This document shows positions 13,372 through 25,108 of a DNA stretch of 64,000 nt, in pieces. This DNA comes from Augochlora pura (Eukaryota; Arthropoda; Insecta; Hymenoptera; Halictidae). The DNA lies in the NCBI RefSeq assembly GCF_028453695.1, contig NC_135778.1, positions 5,962,166 to 6,026,165 on the forward strand. Direction: 5' to 3'. Position 1 is the first letter of the stretch. The number at the start of each line of letters is the position of its first letter. The notes beneath the pieces are model-generated. The model had not been told where the DNA came from. It was given only the letters and a program-made list of their open reading frames with translations, and ran no database searches. A program made the position numbers and the translations under genes.

Positions 13372-16215
13372 ATTTCTGCACGATTATAAGAGTTTTAACA
13401 CGTTTGCATTTAATGAGAAATTTACTGTAAGCATTCGTAAAATACCGTTTTTTTAACGAGCTGGTGGAGATGAACATTTGCGAAGAAGTTCTCGCGACAC
13501 GAAAGAGCCGATCCCGGAATCGAACATCCAGCTGACTTTTCGATTACGTGGAATTCGAAGGATCGTCGCTTCGGGTGCAGTTAGAGCAGAATCACCGTCA
13601 CGACGACGCAGCAACGACACAGTAAGATAATGTTTCTTACGGTGACCGTTTCCGCACGGGACTCGCGAGGCTTTTTATCCATTCATTCCGAACACGGTGC
13701 CCGTTAGTTTTCGCGCATCTTCCAAGAGACATTAGCGTAATATTACGTAATTCGGGCAGTACTTCGAGCCATCGTTGAAAACGTCACGGTTCCGCGATAA
13801 TGCGGACGATTATTTCGCGACGGTGATGTGTTGCTAACAGCGTCCTGCGGTTCTGTGTACACCGTTTTATCCTTGTATCGGGTTAGTGTGAAAGTAATGC
13901 CGGTTTTCTTTTGGCCGCAAGATAAACGGTTCGTGGGTATACGACCCACATATCTTGGAAAAGGCCGGCGAGGTACTGCTTGCGGATCGCGAACATTAAG
14001 CGCCACTTAACGGCCATTTTCTTTCAATATCAACTCGTGCTCGATAATCGTATAATGCGCTATTCAGATGTCGATATCCGATAATCGGACAGCGCATCCT
14101 TGGGCAAATTGTCTGCAGTAATCGTGTAAAACAAGAATTAAATGCAACTGTATTTGTCCTTGTGTCAGGTTATTAATTACGTAATGATTAATAGATTTTA
14201 TAGTAAAAGTATAGAGAAAATGATGCATTTCATGCTTAATGACCTAACAACAATTTTAATGAATTGGTTCCTCAATCTAGATAAGCGTCATATTGTTAAA
14301 TTTTGTATTAAGAAAAATAATCTAATTAATAATTATATTGTAAATGATATTCTACGTATTTTAAATTGATATTCGCGATTTGCATAAAGGTTTGCAAATG
14401 AAAGAAGGCAATTTGCAGGTTTACATATTTATAGAACAATATAGCAAAATCGTAAACTGAATAGTAAAATAATAAACCGATCTACGACTACTTTATCAAT
14501 TTTCTAATTTAATCTAATCATTTAAGAAGACAAACATTATTATCAACAACATTTTATCTTGAACACTTAGTACGAATGTGTATACAACATTATCGTCATT
14601 ATGCCATAATAAAAATCGAAATCAAATAAACGATATAACAATCTATGGTAACACCTATACTTAAGCTATCGCAACGTAAACTATCAAGAATCATAACACG
14701 TTTATCGATTGATAAACTAACTCGGCTCAATGAAATGTGCCTATCGCTCGTTGCAACGTAATTTAAAAGCTAACGCTATCAAAATTACATCCATCCAATT
14801 TCAAATTACTTGTACTCGAGATTATACGATTAGTCATCGCGACAATGAATTGATTTACCAGGATTTGGTGAATAAAAATCACGATCTTAAAAAAAAAGTT
14901 TTGCCTAATACAATATTAGCCCCTTCAAACTAAACGTATGTTTTTATCCGACGATTTTTCATCGGGAGTAAGAGAGCTACTTAAGGTGTTTGAGTTAGGT
15001 GGGTCAGCACGAACGTCGATTCGATATTAGCCAAATGCCACCCGGTCCATTTGGAAGGAATTACTAGAGCGAAAGTCACTAAGAGGCGACCGTTATGTGT
15101 GGCTCGATCGACCTGAATACATGCACGTAATACCTACATAACGAGGACCTACATAAACATCGATATTTCATCTAGGACTTTATCCAGTCACGGTGCCACC
15201 ACTTGTCGATAGGATACGTACAAGACGATGAATAGAAAGTCGGAAGCTATCTTCCAAACTCTAGATTGCCAACGATAGTCCGGTGAACTAAATTCGAAGA
15301 TAAATCAAGATCGTTTAAATACCCAAAACAAATTTACCTTCCCAAAGTGTCCTTCGAAAAGTCCTCAATAACAGTGATCTCGGACGAAGCCACGACGATC
15401 ATGGTAAAGCTGTACTCCCATATCTCGAGGTTCTCCAATATTCTCTTATTCGGAACCGTTTTGACACTTGTCCACCAGCAAAATACGAACTCGCCCGACG
15501 ATAATTCGATGATCCAATGATACCTGCCAAGGCACGCAGCGTACGAGTATAACGAACCAATCCCGGATCACTCTCGTACCACCGAATTCACGTGCACGTT
15601 CCCCGGTGGCGAAGACCTAACGCGGCTACCAATTAATGACGAACGGTGAGAGATATGTTAATGGAGGAGGAAGCTCGAGGTCCGCGAGACCGTGTCCACT
15701 CAATATTCATTAGGTCCGCGACCCTAGGTCAGTAACTGGCTTCACCGAACACGCGGAAACGGCCAGTGACCGCAGTCGGCATCGGAGCACAATGACGGCT
15801 CAAGGTCACCAACTTGACGATCGAAACTTTCGTGCCGAGCGAGTCCCCCGAAGTTCTTCCGATTCCGCTTCGTCACATTTCTCGGACAGCTCCGGATCGG
15901 TCGGAGGTTACGTCGAAGCGTGCCGGCACCCCGAAACGATCGCCGTTCGCACGGAGCATCCTAAGGACTCCGCGAGGAAACTAATTGCACCGCGGCAATT
16001 CGATCCCTTGAAGCGCAAACACTCGCGGAGCTTTCTGATCAAAGGAGGCCCGCGAAATGAGCAGCGCCTCGAGTCGCGTGACGCGCGGAGCCCGCGATGC
16101 ACCGAGCCTGCTGTTGAAGGGGAGAAGAAGAAGATACGACTGAAGGTGCTCGCCGGTGTTCAAGGCGCATTCACCTTGGCTCCACGCACCTGTGTGCACG
16201 CGTCAGCGAAACGAG

Positions 16216-16250
<35 letters not shown>

Positions 16251-16602
16251 CCTCTCTCCCTCTCATCTCTCTCTCTTTCTTGACTCATGGGGCTAGGGAT
16301 TTCACACTCGTACCCGAGTACTCAACGAGTTCCCCCATGGGCCACTTCCGCAGCCTTGAACTTACCTCTGGAAACGATAACGATCGTGGTCGAAGGTCGC
16401 TGATTATCGCGCGCGCGACCGGTTCCAAGTCGGGCTGCAGCCGTACAAACGCGTGCCCGACGAGATGGGGAAATAGAGAAATATTTCTCTTTTTCGAGTT
16501 CCCGGGATTCTAGCGTCGCTCGATTTTCCGCTTCGTCGCGTTGTCCGGCTCCGCTTCTGTTAATTGACCGACTTTATCTACTGTTAGTAGACCGCGGTAC
16601 TT
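13372..16602. other. Non-coding stretch with one Ser-rich open frame
   Basis: AT-rich except 15550-16200. There a plus-strand open frame starts at ATG 15792 in a fair context and runs about 125 codons of Ser/Arg-rich sequence before entering the (CT)n repeat. I do not recognise it. It could be a first exon or chance in GC-rich DNA. Confidence 0.35.
16219..16280. repeat. (CT)n microsatellite
   Basis: Interrupted CT repeat of about 60 bp; the Ser/Leu tail of the open frame above it is an artefact of this repeat. Confidence 0.9.
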
Positions 16603-16700
16603 CTAACGCTAAACCTACCACGACGGGTCGAAGGACCGGTATCACGTTTCTTATTTCATAATTATTGAAGCCGTGACGCTGTTTCCGTTAAAAATTGTTG
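16603..16700 (+). mobile_element. Possible family C left-end fragment
   Basis: CTAACGCTAAACCTACCACG resembles the family C left end; no matching right end is visible within 250 bp. Confidence 0.35.
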
Positions 16701-16908
16701 GATATGTTTTTTTTCTTTATTCAGGTACATGAGACAGCATCGTTACATTCGTCCTCCGCATTCATTGTGGTGCACACGACGTACTCGCTTGTGACATGAA
16801 TGTACAAAATCTGATTCAATGTTTAGGTTTCTGGAAAAATTGTACAGATTTTGCCCTTTTAATGAGCTTCAATATTTATGACAACCAAGGAGTTATAATC
16901 GTTAGTCA

Positions 16909-17121
16909 TTAAGCAGATGTAGTCACTGGTATCTCGTCATCAATGAGAGATGGAAGCCCTGAACGCGATCCGTCATCCACCGATTCATTTTCTTCTTCGA
17001 ATCGCTTGAACCATTTCTGCGCGATTCTGATCCGAGGTATCACCTTCGCAAGTACTATAAATTTGCGTCTTATTACATTTGGGTGCGGTATTAACAAATT
17101 CTTGAAGCATGAAAGCTTCAA
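16909..17121 (-). pseudogene. mariner-like transposase relic (N-terminal helix-turn-helix part)
   Basis: A 70-residue open frame contains AQKWFKRFEEENESVDDGSR followed by SGLPS and an acidic patch. This matches the conserved end of the N-terminal DNA-binding region of mariner transposases (pattern AQ-[KR]-WF-x-RF ... D-x-x-RSGRPS). The upstream part is degraded and no catalytic DD34D region follows: the frame stops at 16911-16909. The usual Arg in RSGRPS is Leu here. It is an inactive fragment. Confidence 0.6.
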
Positions 17122-17335
17122 TATTTAATTCTTTGGTGAGATGTACGAACACATTTACAACCATTAATTCAAGAACATATTCACCGTCAGAAAATATTTT
17201 CCAACTTTTCTTCGTGACAATTTGCCGTCACTAGGAACATATGTTTATTCTATTAAAATATAAAAGAATGCTGGAAATTGCTTCGGACAAGAAAACTGCA
17301 ATAAATAGAAGCAAACCATGGTTTAAGTGGACGCG

Positions 17336-17581
17336 TTAACACGTTCCGTGCCGAGCTGTAATTAGTCGACTCTTCATTCTGGTCGATTGAAGCTTTAAAA
17401 ATCAATATATCATGTTTATTTATCAATTATTGTCAATATAACTATGAAGCAGTCTTATTACGTATCTATTCTTTTGGTGAAAATTATTTCTTGAATTCTA
17501 ACTTGTCATAAAATACTTTTTAACGAATTGAATAGCCGTTTGAGCGTGTACCACCGGTACACGTGGCACGAAACGTGTTAA
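17336..17581. mobile_element. Family D TTAA MITE
   Basis: Begins TTAACACGTTCCGTGCCGAG and ends ACGTGGCACGAAACGTGTTAA. The inverted ends match over about 14 of 16 bases inside TTAA duplications; the length is 246 bp with an AT-rich interior. It lies about 200 bp from the mariner relic, but its ends are not mariner ends. Confidence 0.75.
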
Positions 17582-20500
17582 TGAGCTCCAGTCCCCTATT
17601 CTAGTCGGAGTCAAAATTTCGCAGGCGCAGATACGCCGAAAGTCGAGGGAAACAAGAGAAAAGGGCAATTAAGCCCATCGGAAGGAGACCAGACGGTCGG
17701 GCGCGACCTTAAACAGTTCCGAGAGTAATTAAAATGCTGTTAATCCCGGTAATGAGAACGAGCGCGCTGACGGAGTTTTAACGCAATTACAATATGCGCT
17801 GCACAGTCACACTCTGAATACGATGAAACTCGAGATTTAAATAACGTCTGCGATCCTGTCGGGTGATACACTTCATTCCGTCCGCGTGGCAAGAGCCCGC
17901 GATACCTCCCGCCGTCGCATCCTAAAAATCTGTTAACCAAATCCGTGGAGTTTCGTCGGCGGGGCCGAGCAGATTAACCGGCGATCGAAAGTCGCTCGAC
18001 CGGCGCGATTTCGTCGGGAGTCCGTTCACTGTGGAAATTCACGCTTTAAAACGACTCGTTCCCCTTTTTCTTCCCCCCTCCCCCGAATCGAAACGCGGCG
18101 GACTTTTTACAAACTTTTTGTACATCGTGAAGAGTGGGAGAGATGAAAAAAAAAGAAGGAGTTACAGACACCGTACGCTTTATGAGAGCCCGCCTACGGG
18201 AAAGATCATTTATTGCGACATTCGAGGAGGAGGCGGGTTCAATTAATGCGCGGGAACTGTCCACCGACGCGTTAATGGGCGCGTTTTCAACTTTCGAGGC
18301 ACGAACGAAGGAGCAAAAGGGACGCGACGCTGAAAAATTCAGGGGGACGGTGAAAGGGGCTAACAAGCTTTCAAATCCATAGGTAACGCGCTGATATTGA
18401 ACGAGCACTCGACAAATAGCCGACACGAGCTAGCTCATTAATTAGCGTCGTCTAGCCAAGTGGCTGATTGATTCGTAGACAGGAGCGAAACATGCATCAG
18501 GCGTGCGAAGAGTCTCGGCAGGAGATCCGGCTGCAGAACATTCGATGCACTTTGCAGGATGAAAAAGAATTTGTGATCGATGCGCTCCGATCAGTAAAAT
18601 GGGTAGAAATATTTCAACTATGCGTTACGAATATTTGATGATACTATTTGTCTGGTTCAATATTTGCGTTTGGTGAAAACGAGGATCGCGGAGCTTATAG
18701 ACTACGAATCTTTTATTATTTATATTTCGATGCGGGTTACCAAGCCTAGAATGGATATACGTCATTCCTAGGTAGACGCATTTTTGGTTCTTCTTTCGGA
18801 GTGAATCAATGATTCCGACTCTCCTACCTAATGGTTTCGAGAAGCGAACGACCCGAGATAGCCGGCAGTTCTTAGAACACGTTCCTTCTCCCGATAAGAA
18901 TCGTGACTCAGGGCCCGACTTGCGTCTACATTAGGTAATACTATAATTCAAGATTCTACGTCCCAGAGGTTGATTTTAATTCTACGTCCCGCCGACTTAT
19001 GCGTTGCGGTTCCAAATTATAGGGAATCTCTCGATTGGATTAACTTCATGCCGTACTATTATTTTCACAATTAGGCAAATTAGAACAAGGACCTTTTCAC
19101 ATTTCTCGTGTGCTGAAATAATGACGGCACGAGAACAGAATTTTATTCCGATCGAAAAAAATAGAATTTAAAAATTATTCTTAGAAATCTCAATAACGTA
19201 TCGGTTCCGTCAAAGTACGGTAAGGGGTTAAACTTGACCGAAAGATTCTGGAAACCAGGCTTTATAAAATATTGCTTGTTTTACAGTGGCGACATCTATA
19301 CATTTCATTATCATTGCATTGGAAATAAGATCGACGGAACCTTGTGACCAAACCGATAATTCCCTTACGTAATGTGTCAATAAAGTTTGAATCTGTCTAG
19401 CCCGTGATTGACTCGCTAGAACTTTCAAGCCGTCAATTTACACGACGTAAGCCCGTGACATTGTTTAATCCCTGCACGATATTTTTCCGTATAAAATTGT
19501 CACGGTCCGGTTGGAAGCAACGGAAGGACATTTCAGTCGCAACCGTCAAATATTTAACGTAACAGATGTTATACAAGAATCCCGGTGGGTAGACAGTTGA
19601 TAGCTTGACGGAATGTAACGGAAATGTTTAATCGCGATTGGCCATTATCCCGGTGGTGCGCACGAAATGTTGCTCGCAAAAAAAAGTCCGGGCACTTATG
19701 ATCCTGACAGAGTAATTTCAGCGTCGCGATTCGGGCCGCGAAATGCCAACAAGTACGGCATTTCTTCCAGTGTAGGATCGTTAATTGCACCAACATGAAA
19801 ATGTTACAGGTACACTTGCTTCTTTACCGGAGCATAGTTACGCAAGTACTTGCGTAATTCATGGACCATTAAACGACACTTTAAGTGGGAAAACCTAATT
19901 AAGCATGACTTAAATCTGAAACTAAAACGATGATCGTCTCTGAAAACTCCCATTGTGCGAACGAGATTCGTTAGAAGATAATGAGGTACTTACGTGGAAA
20001 TTACTGCGATCGAATCAACGATATTACTATGAAATTTTTTCAATGATAAATGAATGATAATTGCGAAAATCATTCATTTTCAACGTAGCGGCAATTCTAC
20101 AAACTAAATGCTATTCATGTTAGGATTATTCAATCTACTATCGAATGCTCTATTAAATATTCTTAGTTATTAAAATCTCGTTTAGGAGATATGCAATAAA
20201 TGTCTGCTACTACGGAAACCATAACTTAAACGTCTGGTTATCTAAGAGGAAACAGAAATCTATGTTTATCGTTGGTCAGCGAGTTAAAAGTTAACCGATC
20301 TCATTTACGACAACAGAAATAATATTTATTCGATTTTGAACAGCAAAAGTGTAGGAACACGATCAGAAGTTGGTTCATAATGTAATATGTCCGCAAGGAT
20401 TCCTCGAGAACAACCAAAAGAAGTGGACGGTTCGTGAAAAAGGAAAGGGGCGCAGGCTTAAATTCCGTATGCGTTTACGACTCGAGCCGGCAACAAGTTC

Positions 20501-22995
20501 TCAGTTTCATTCGGAACGAAGAAAGTACCATGTAAATGTCATCTGCGCTGAAAGCAGATATCGGACACAACATATGGCACAGTTCGATGCGTGTGTATCA
20601 GTAAAAATAACGGGATAAAATGATGTTCACTGGAACTGGTTCCGGGTTCCTGTAATGTCGGCTTCAATGACAAAGGACCGTCATTTTGGAAAAGTCGGGG
20701 AGATCATTAGTTATGTCATCTACGAATGTATCAGATTTTTCTTGTACTGTTTATTTTACGATAGCTATACAAAGACTATACAACTGTGTCTCTATTGCAT
20801 GGTCTGAAACAATAATGATGGACAGATTAATTATCTCTCATACAATAGCGTCGAAATTGATTGAAGACTGTAAACGACAAAGATAAGAACGTGCGAACTG
20901 CTGTTCAATCTAGTTGGTAACGATGTGTGCGATGTCTGTCTTTGCAAGCTTAAATAAACTGGTAAACAAACAAAAAGGTGTTTGGGGTCTACCGAGCGGC
21001 ATCGTATTAATTGAACCTGAACGGCGGAACAACGCTCCAGAGAGACAGTGACTTTCGTTCTCTCGCAAAGTGAGAGTATAATTATACACTTAAACCCTCA
21101 TCTGCCGGAGAATTAAGCGAGAAATATGAAGAGCCAGAAATTGAATTAACTTCTTCAGAATTATTTTTCTATATTCCTTTGGAATTCAATATTACTGCAA
21201 ACATTACCGTAGATACTTAATTAAAAACTGTTTAAAAATAGCACATGAGTTAAGCGTTAAGATTTAAAAATTTCAAAGAAATATTCCCTTTGATCCGTTA
21301 ATACGATTTTCGTGAAAACCAACACTGTGCAATACATTTTTGTAATATCTTTACTAAACTAGGGTACAATATATGTTATACCTACGAAAAATTTACATAA
21401 TTCTATCCGTACCCTCAATAAAAAAAGCTTTTTTAAATGAACTGCTTAAAGAAAAAACCTGTATACAACTAAAAAATCTTTTCAAGAAATTTCGCGTCTA
21501 TAATGAGCAATCTTCTTGCATGATCTCATTAAAAATACGTAACACATTTGAGATATCTAGCCCCGTTCTTGTTTCAATTTTTTCTCGAACATCCATAAAG
21601 AATAACCCCATAAAAATCCGCAGTCAAGTGGCGAGCAATGGATGCGTTTCCGGTTGCTCCGGAAACGAACCGGGGCAAGTCATTCATTATTACCGGTAAA
21701 GTGCACAGTTCGCGGGAGTCGGTGTGCGTGCAACGACTTCGTGAGCGACAGGCGCGTGCTCGACGCTCGGATGCGTGAGGTGCGTGAAATCCATTAGACC
21801 GCGTGGTACGCACGTGTCTAAAACCAGTTTCACGTGAATCTAAACGGCTCCCGCGAAGCGTATTTTCCACCGGAATGTCCGAGTCACGAGATTCTCCCCT
21901 TAGGTCGAACCGTCGCGACGCCGATTTGTCACGAACGCTATATCCGAGATCGACGATAATAAACGCGGCACCGATTGAAAATGTGCAAAAGCGGTGAGTA
22001 TGTGCTTTCCGACGCGTTACAATCGTATTAGAAGTCCAAGTCTACAGGAGCGAGAAACAAGTCTGAACACGTTCTGCGATTCCCTAGTATGTAGCTTTAA
22101 CCCCCTACCGCCGGACAGAGGAATAATTTAATACGGAGTAGCTGATTTCGCGACATTGACTTTCATCGTGATTCATACGGCGTGGTGGTTAATATTAAAA
22201 GACACTATGCGTCCATTATATCGTTTACTAGGTTTATACCGGCTAAAGGGAAGTGGCCGTTGGTATATTAAGACGTCTAAAAATACTGCTGACAAATCGC
22301 ACTGGCGGTATTAATAATATACTTGAAACATAAAAAATGCTCGAGCACGAACACAATGTTGCTTCCGCGTACTGACATCACGAAATTGCAAGACGAGTCC
22401 TGCGGTATCGACTATCGAGTTTAAAGACCGTCTAACCTTCCTAGACGTGTGCAGCTTGACAGCACTCGAAGCTGTGCGATGGAAGTGAGGTTAAGTATCG
22501 ACACAGCAGACGACAATTTGGCAGAAATTCGATGAAGCGACAACACAATTTCACGAAGAACGTTGAGATAAACGAGTCAGAGGAGCGGACAGAGCGTGTG
22601 CGATCATCGCCTGGATACGGATGAAATGCTTATTGTTTTTCCGATAGTGGTTCGCGAGGAATGAAAAAGAGCGTGCGCCAGTACGCGGAAATCTTGACTG
22701 GAAGATAGCTCGGGGAACGAAGAAGTCGTGTAATTTCGGTCAATTAAGCTATCCGACGACTTGTAATTGGCCACAATTCGTGGTAAAAATAAACAGAGCG
22801 AGTTGACAGTAGTACTGGCAGGGTGGCACAAACGTGCGTAGGAGATCATCTCGACCGAGCGGATACACCGATCGTTCCCAATCAGAAAACACGTATTTCC
22901 CGCCAAAGGCTGGTAGATGATTGGGTACACACGGTTCGCGCGGCTCGAGAATTATGTAACTATTGTTGCACGACTAGTAAATAAAAGCTACTTAC
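17582..22995. other. Non-coding stretch
   Basis: No recognisable protein. A plus-strand donor-like AAAAGCG|GTGAGTATG at 21993 follows a CpG-rich patch (21650-21990) and may end an untranslated first exon; evidence is thin. The region 22590-22930 has overlapping open frames with no domain. Confidence 0.4.
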
Positions 22996-23116
22996 CGCTG
23001 ATCGAGGCGAAAAACGTCAGGATCGCGCGCGCACACACACACGTTACGCCTCGCACTGCTTAAGACAAACTGCCGTGTCGTGGCGCTGCCGGCTGTCGCC
23101 ATCTTGGATCGATCAG
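22996..23116 (-). other. Candidate minus-strand first exon with YY1-like start motif
   Basis: Read on the minus strand, CCAAGATGGCG (a YY1-type motif typical of housekeeping promoters) at about 23097-23107 is followed by 36 open codons and an excellent donor, CAGCG|GTAAGTAG, at 22996/22995. The ATG inside the motif could start a short coding part (MATAGSATTRQ...), or the exon may be untranslated. The region is locally GC-rich with a small (CA)n. It would drive transcription away from highwire, toward the left; no second exon is visible in the next 20 kb. Confidence 0.35.
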
Positions 23117-23149
23117 TCGGCTCGAGGAAACCGCACCAGTTTTTGAATG

Positions 23150-24108
23150 TCGAAACATTCTACCGAACATATAATTCTAACCTACTTCATTAAATTAATA
23201 ATATCGTAATTAAGTTCTTTGTTATGGCATTTCTATCAAATTTCGATATTTTGGAGAAATTTTCAAAATAAGTTGCTTTGACAGAAAACATGTTTTTTGG
23301 GGGAAAAAATGGTATTATAGTAAGTTAAGTAATTATTTTATAATATTTGGTAGAACAGGAAGATGGCGAAAGAATTAAAATTATTACGTGTCTTGCAATC
23401 ATTACTTTCATTTAATCTGCACAAGATCAAAACACAAATATTAACGAACATCGCTTAACGCGTGCTGATCGTTCACACATTTCATTCAAATACGAATATA
23501 CACAATAATTCTACACCATTTTCGCAAACAGCGCATTGTAATTCAAGGCAGTTACACTGACGATTAAATAAATAACGCCCGTTGGCATGTCGGTGCGCAC
23601 ACTATTCCTTTGGAAAAGTACAAAAACAAATGATAATTTCAAAGACGACAAATGCAGTTTTATGTGAATGCCGAACGCCGATTCGAGCACAGAAACATTT
23701 TATATAGCACGTGCTATACCACCCTTTTCTTTTATCGGAATTTAATTTTTTTTTTGTTTGTTTTCATTTCTCTATTCTTTATCATTTTAATTCACAAATT
23801 TCAAATAACACACTTCTTTCACATACATAATTTACCTACATACATAACTTATTAGGATCATTGTCGATAATAATTAAATAGTTCTTAAGTAGCATAGAGA
23901 ATTATATTATATATTTATATTTTATGTATATATTAAATTAAACACTTATATCGAGAATAATTTACCAAGTGAATCACTACACTCTGCATGACTTACGCAC
24001 GTGTAAGCTCATTGTTCTCTTTTCATATGGAAGTTTTAAATACACGTAGAACATTCTTTAAAGATTTCCCTCTCTCTCTCTCTCTCTCTCTCACTCTCTC
24101 TCTCTTTT

Positions 24109-24140
<32 letters not shown>

Positions 24141-24546
24141 GCTCGCTCTCTCTCTTTCTCTCTACTTGTTCCAGTAATTTCTATTAATCACGAATAAAAA
24201 CGACTTACGTAATACTTAACAAGTATTAGAGTTCCACGCATCATCGGTTTCTCACTCATGATTTGCAGCTAATCAGCTGATACTATTTGATTCCTCTTGC
24301 ATCGTTTCACTGCGTCAATTCCACAGTTGCTCTAATCATTAGAATTTCCAATAAATCGATACATACGACAGCCTTTACTGCGAATAGTGATACACGCATA
24401 TCAAACTATATAATATGTATATCCGTTTGCTTGCATATAATAATATAGTTGTGTTGTTACGATCCAACAAGGATCACCGATTTTCATTCATGTCGAGTAT
24501 AAATTATGAAATAGTTTCTGTCCTCTTTCATCTGTTTGGAATATCT
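23150..24546. other. highwire 3' flank / probable 3' UTR region with (CT)n microsatellite
   Basis: AT-rich non-coding sequence after the highwire stop codon. It includes a long interrupted CT repeat at about 24070-24162 (GA on the transcript strand). A plus-strand open frame here is only Ser/Leu codons from the repeat. I could not identify a cleavage/polyadenylation signal, so how much of this is UTR is unknown. Confidence 0.4.
24070..24162. repeat. (CT)n microsatellite in the highwire 3' flank
   Basis: About 90 bp of CT with TTT and CGCT interruptions. Confidence 0.9.
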
Positions 24547-25108
24547 TTAGAAGGTATGCGCGTTACGGCAAATTCCGCAGCCTAACGCGAACTCTTCTCC
24601 GGTCGGTGGATGTTTCACATGCAATGGACATTCATCCCCTTCCAGTTGTTTTGCTTGAGGTCCTAAACAGAACAGAAGGAAAACTTTAATAGTAGTTGTC
24701 AACTCCTCGTGTCGTTAGCATTATTAGAGGATGAGCTTACCTGCAGGACACGAAGGTAGTTTAATTTTTGGAATGATAATGACACGTTGGAAATCTTCGT
24801 GGCAGGGGTTACAAAAATGGGTAGTGCCAAAACAGAAGAAGACAGCCACCGAACAACAATAACGACATTTATACTCTAGAAAGTCTGCCGCGTGCTTCGG
24901 ACACATCTGGGCTCTTGCAACGTCGCTGCAACCTCCGCACACCAATTCCGTGGGGTCGAAGGTTTCTCCGCCTACCTGTGCGTCACACCTCGCCTCACCT
25001 CCATAGTAGGCCTTTTGACACTTGTAGCAAACATAATATGCGTAACGCTCCATTGCATACGCAGCAGGATCTTGGAACCTAGCGCCTGGTCCGAAGGCTG
25101 CTTCGGTC
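24547..25108 (-). CDS. hiw: highwire last two exons: tandem-cysteine catalytic domain and stop
   Basis: Exons 24741-25108 and 24547-24662, about residues 2360-2520. This is the tandem-cysteine (TC) domain of the RING-Cys-relay mechanism established for human MYCBP2, which esterifies ubiquitin onto threonine or serine. By alignment from the C-terminus, the two essential relay cysteines (human C4520 and C4572) correspond to the Cys in GEARC (codon 24985-24987) and the Cys in AVFFCFG (codon 24832-24834). The His and Phe residues in CHEDF, placed near the active site in human, are also present. The protein ends CRNAHTF. I see no canonical AATAAA within about 1 kb downstream, so the 3' UTR end is undetermined. 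Confidence 0.95.

Noticed and set aside
19228..19428. Minus-strand 66-codon frame considered as a transposase remnant
   Set aside because: No motif of any transposase family could be seen.
23988..24197. Open frame rich in Ser-Leu repeats
   Set aside because: Translation of a (CT)n microsatellite, not a protein.
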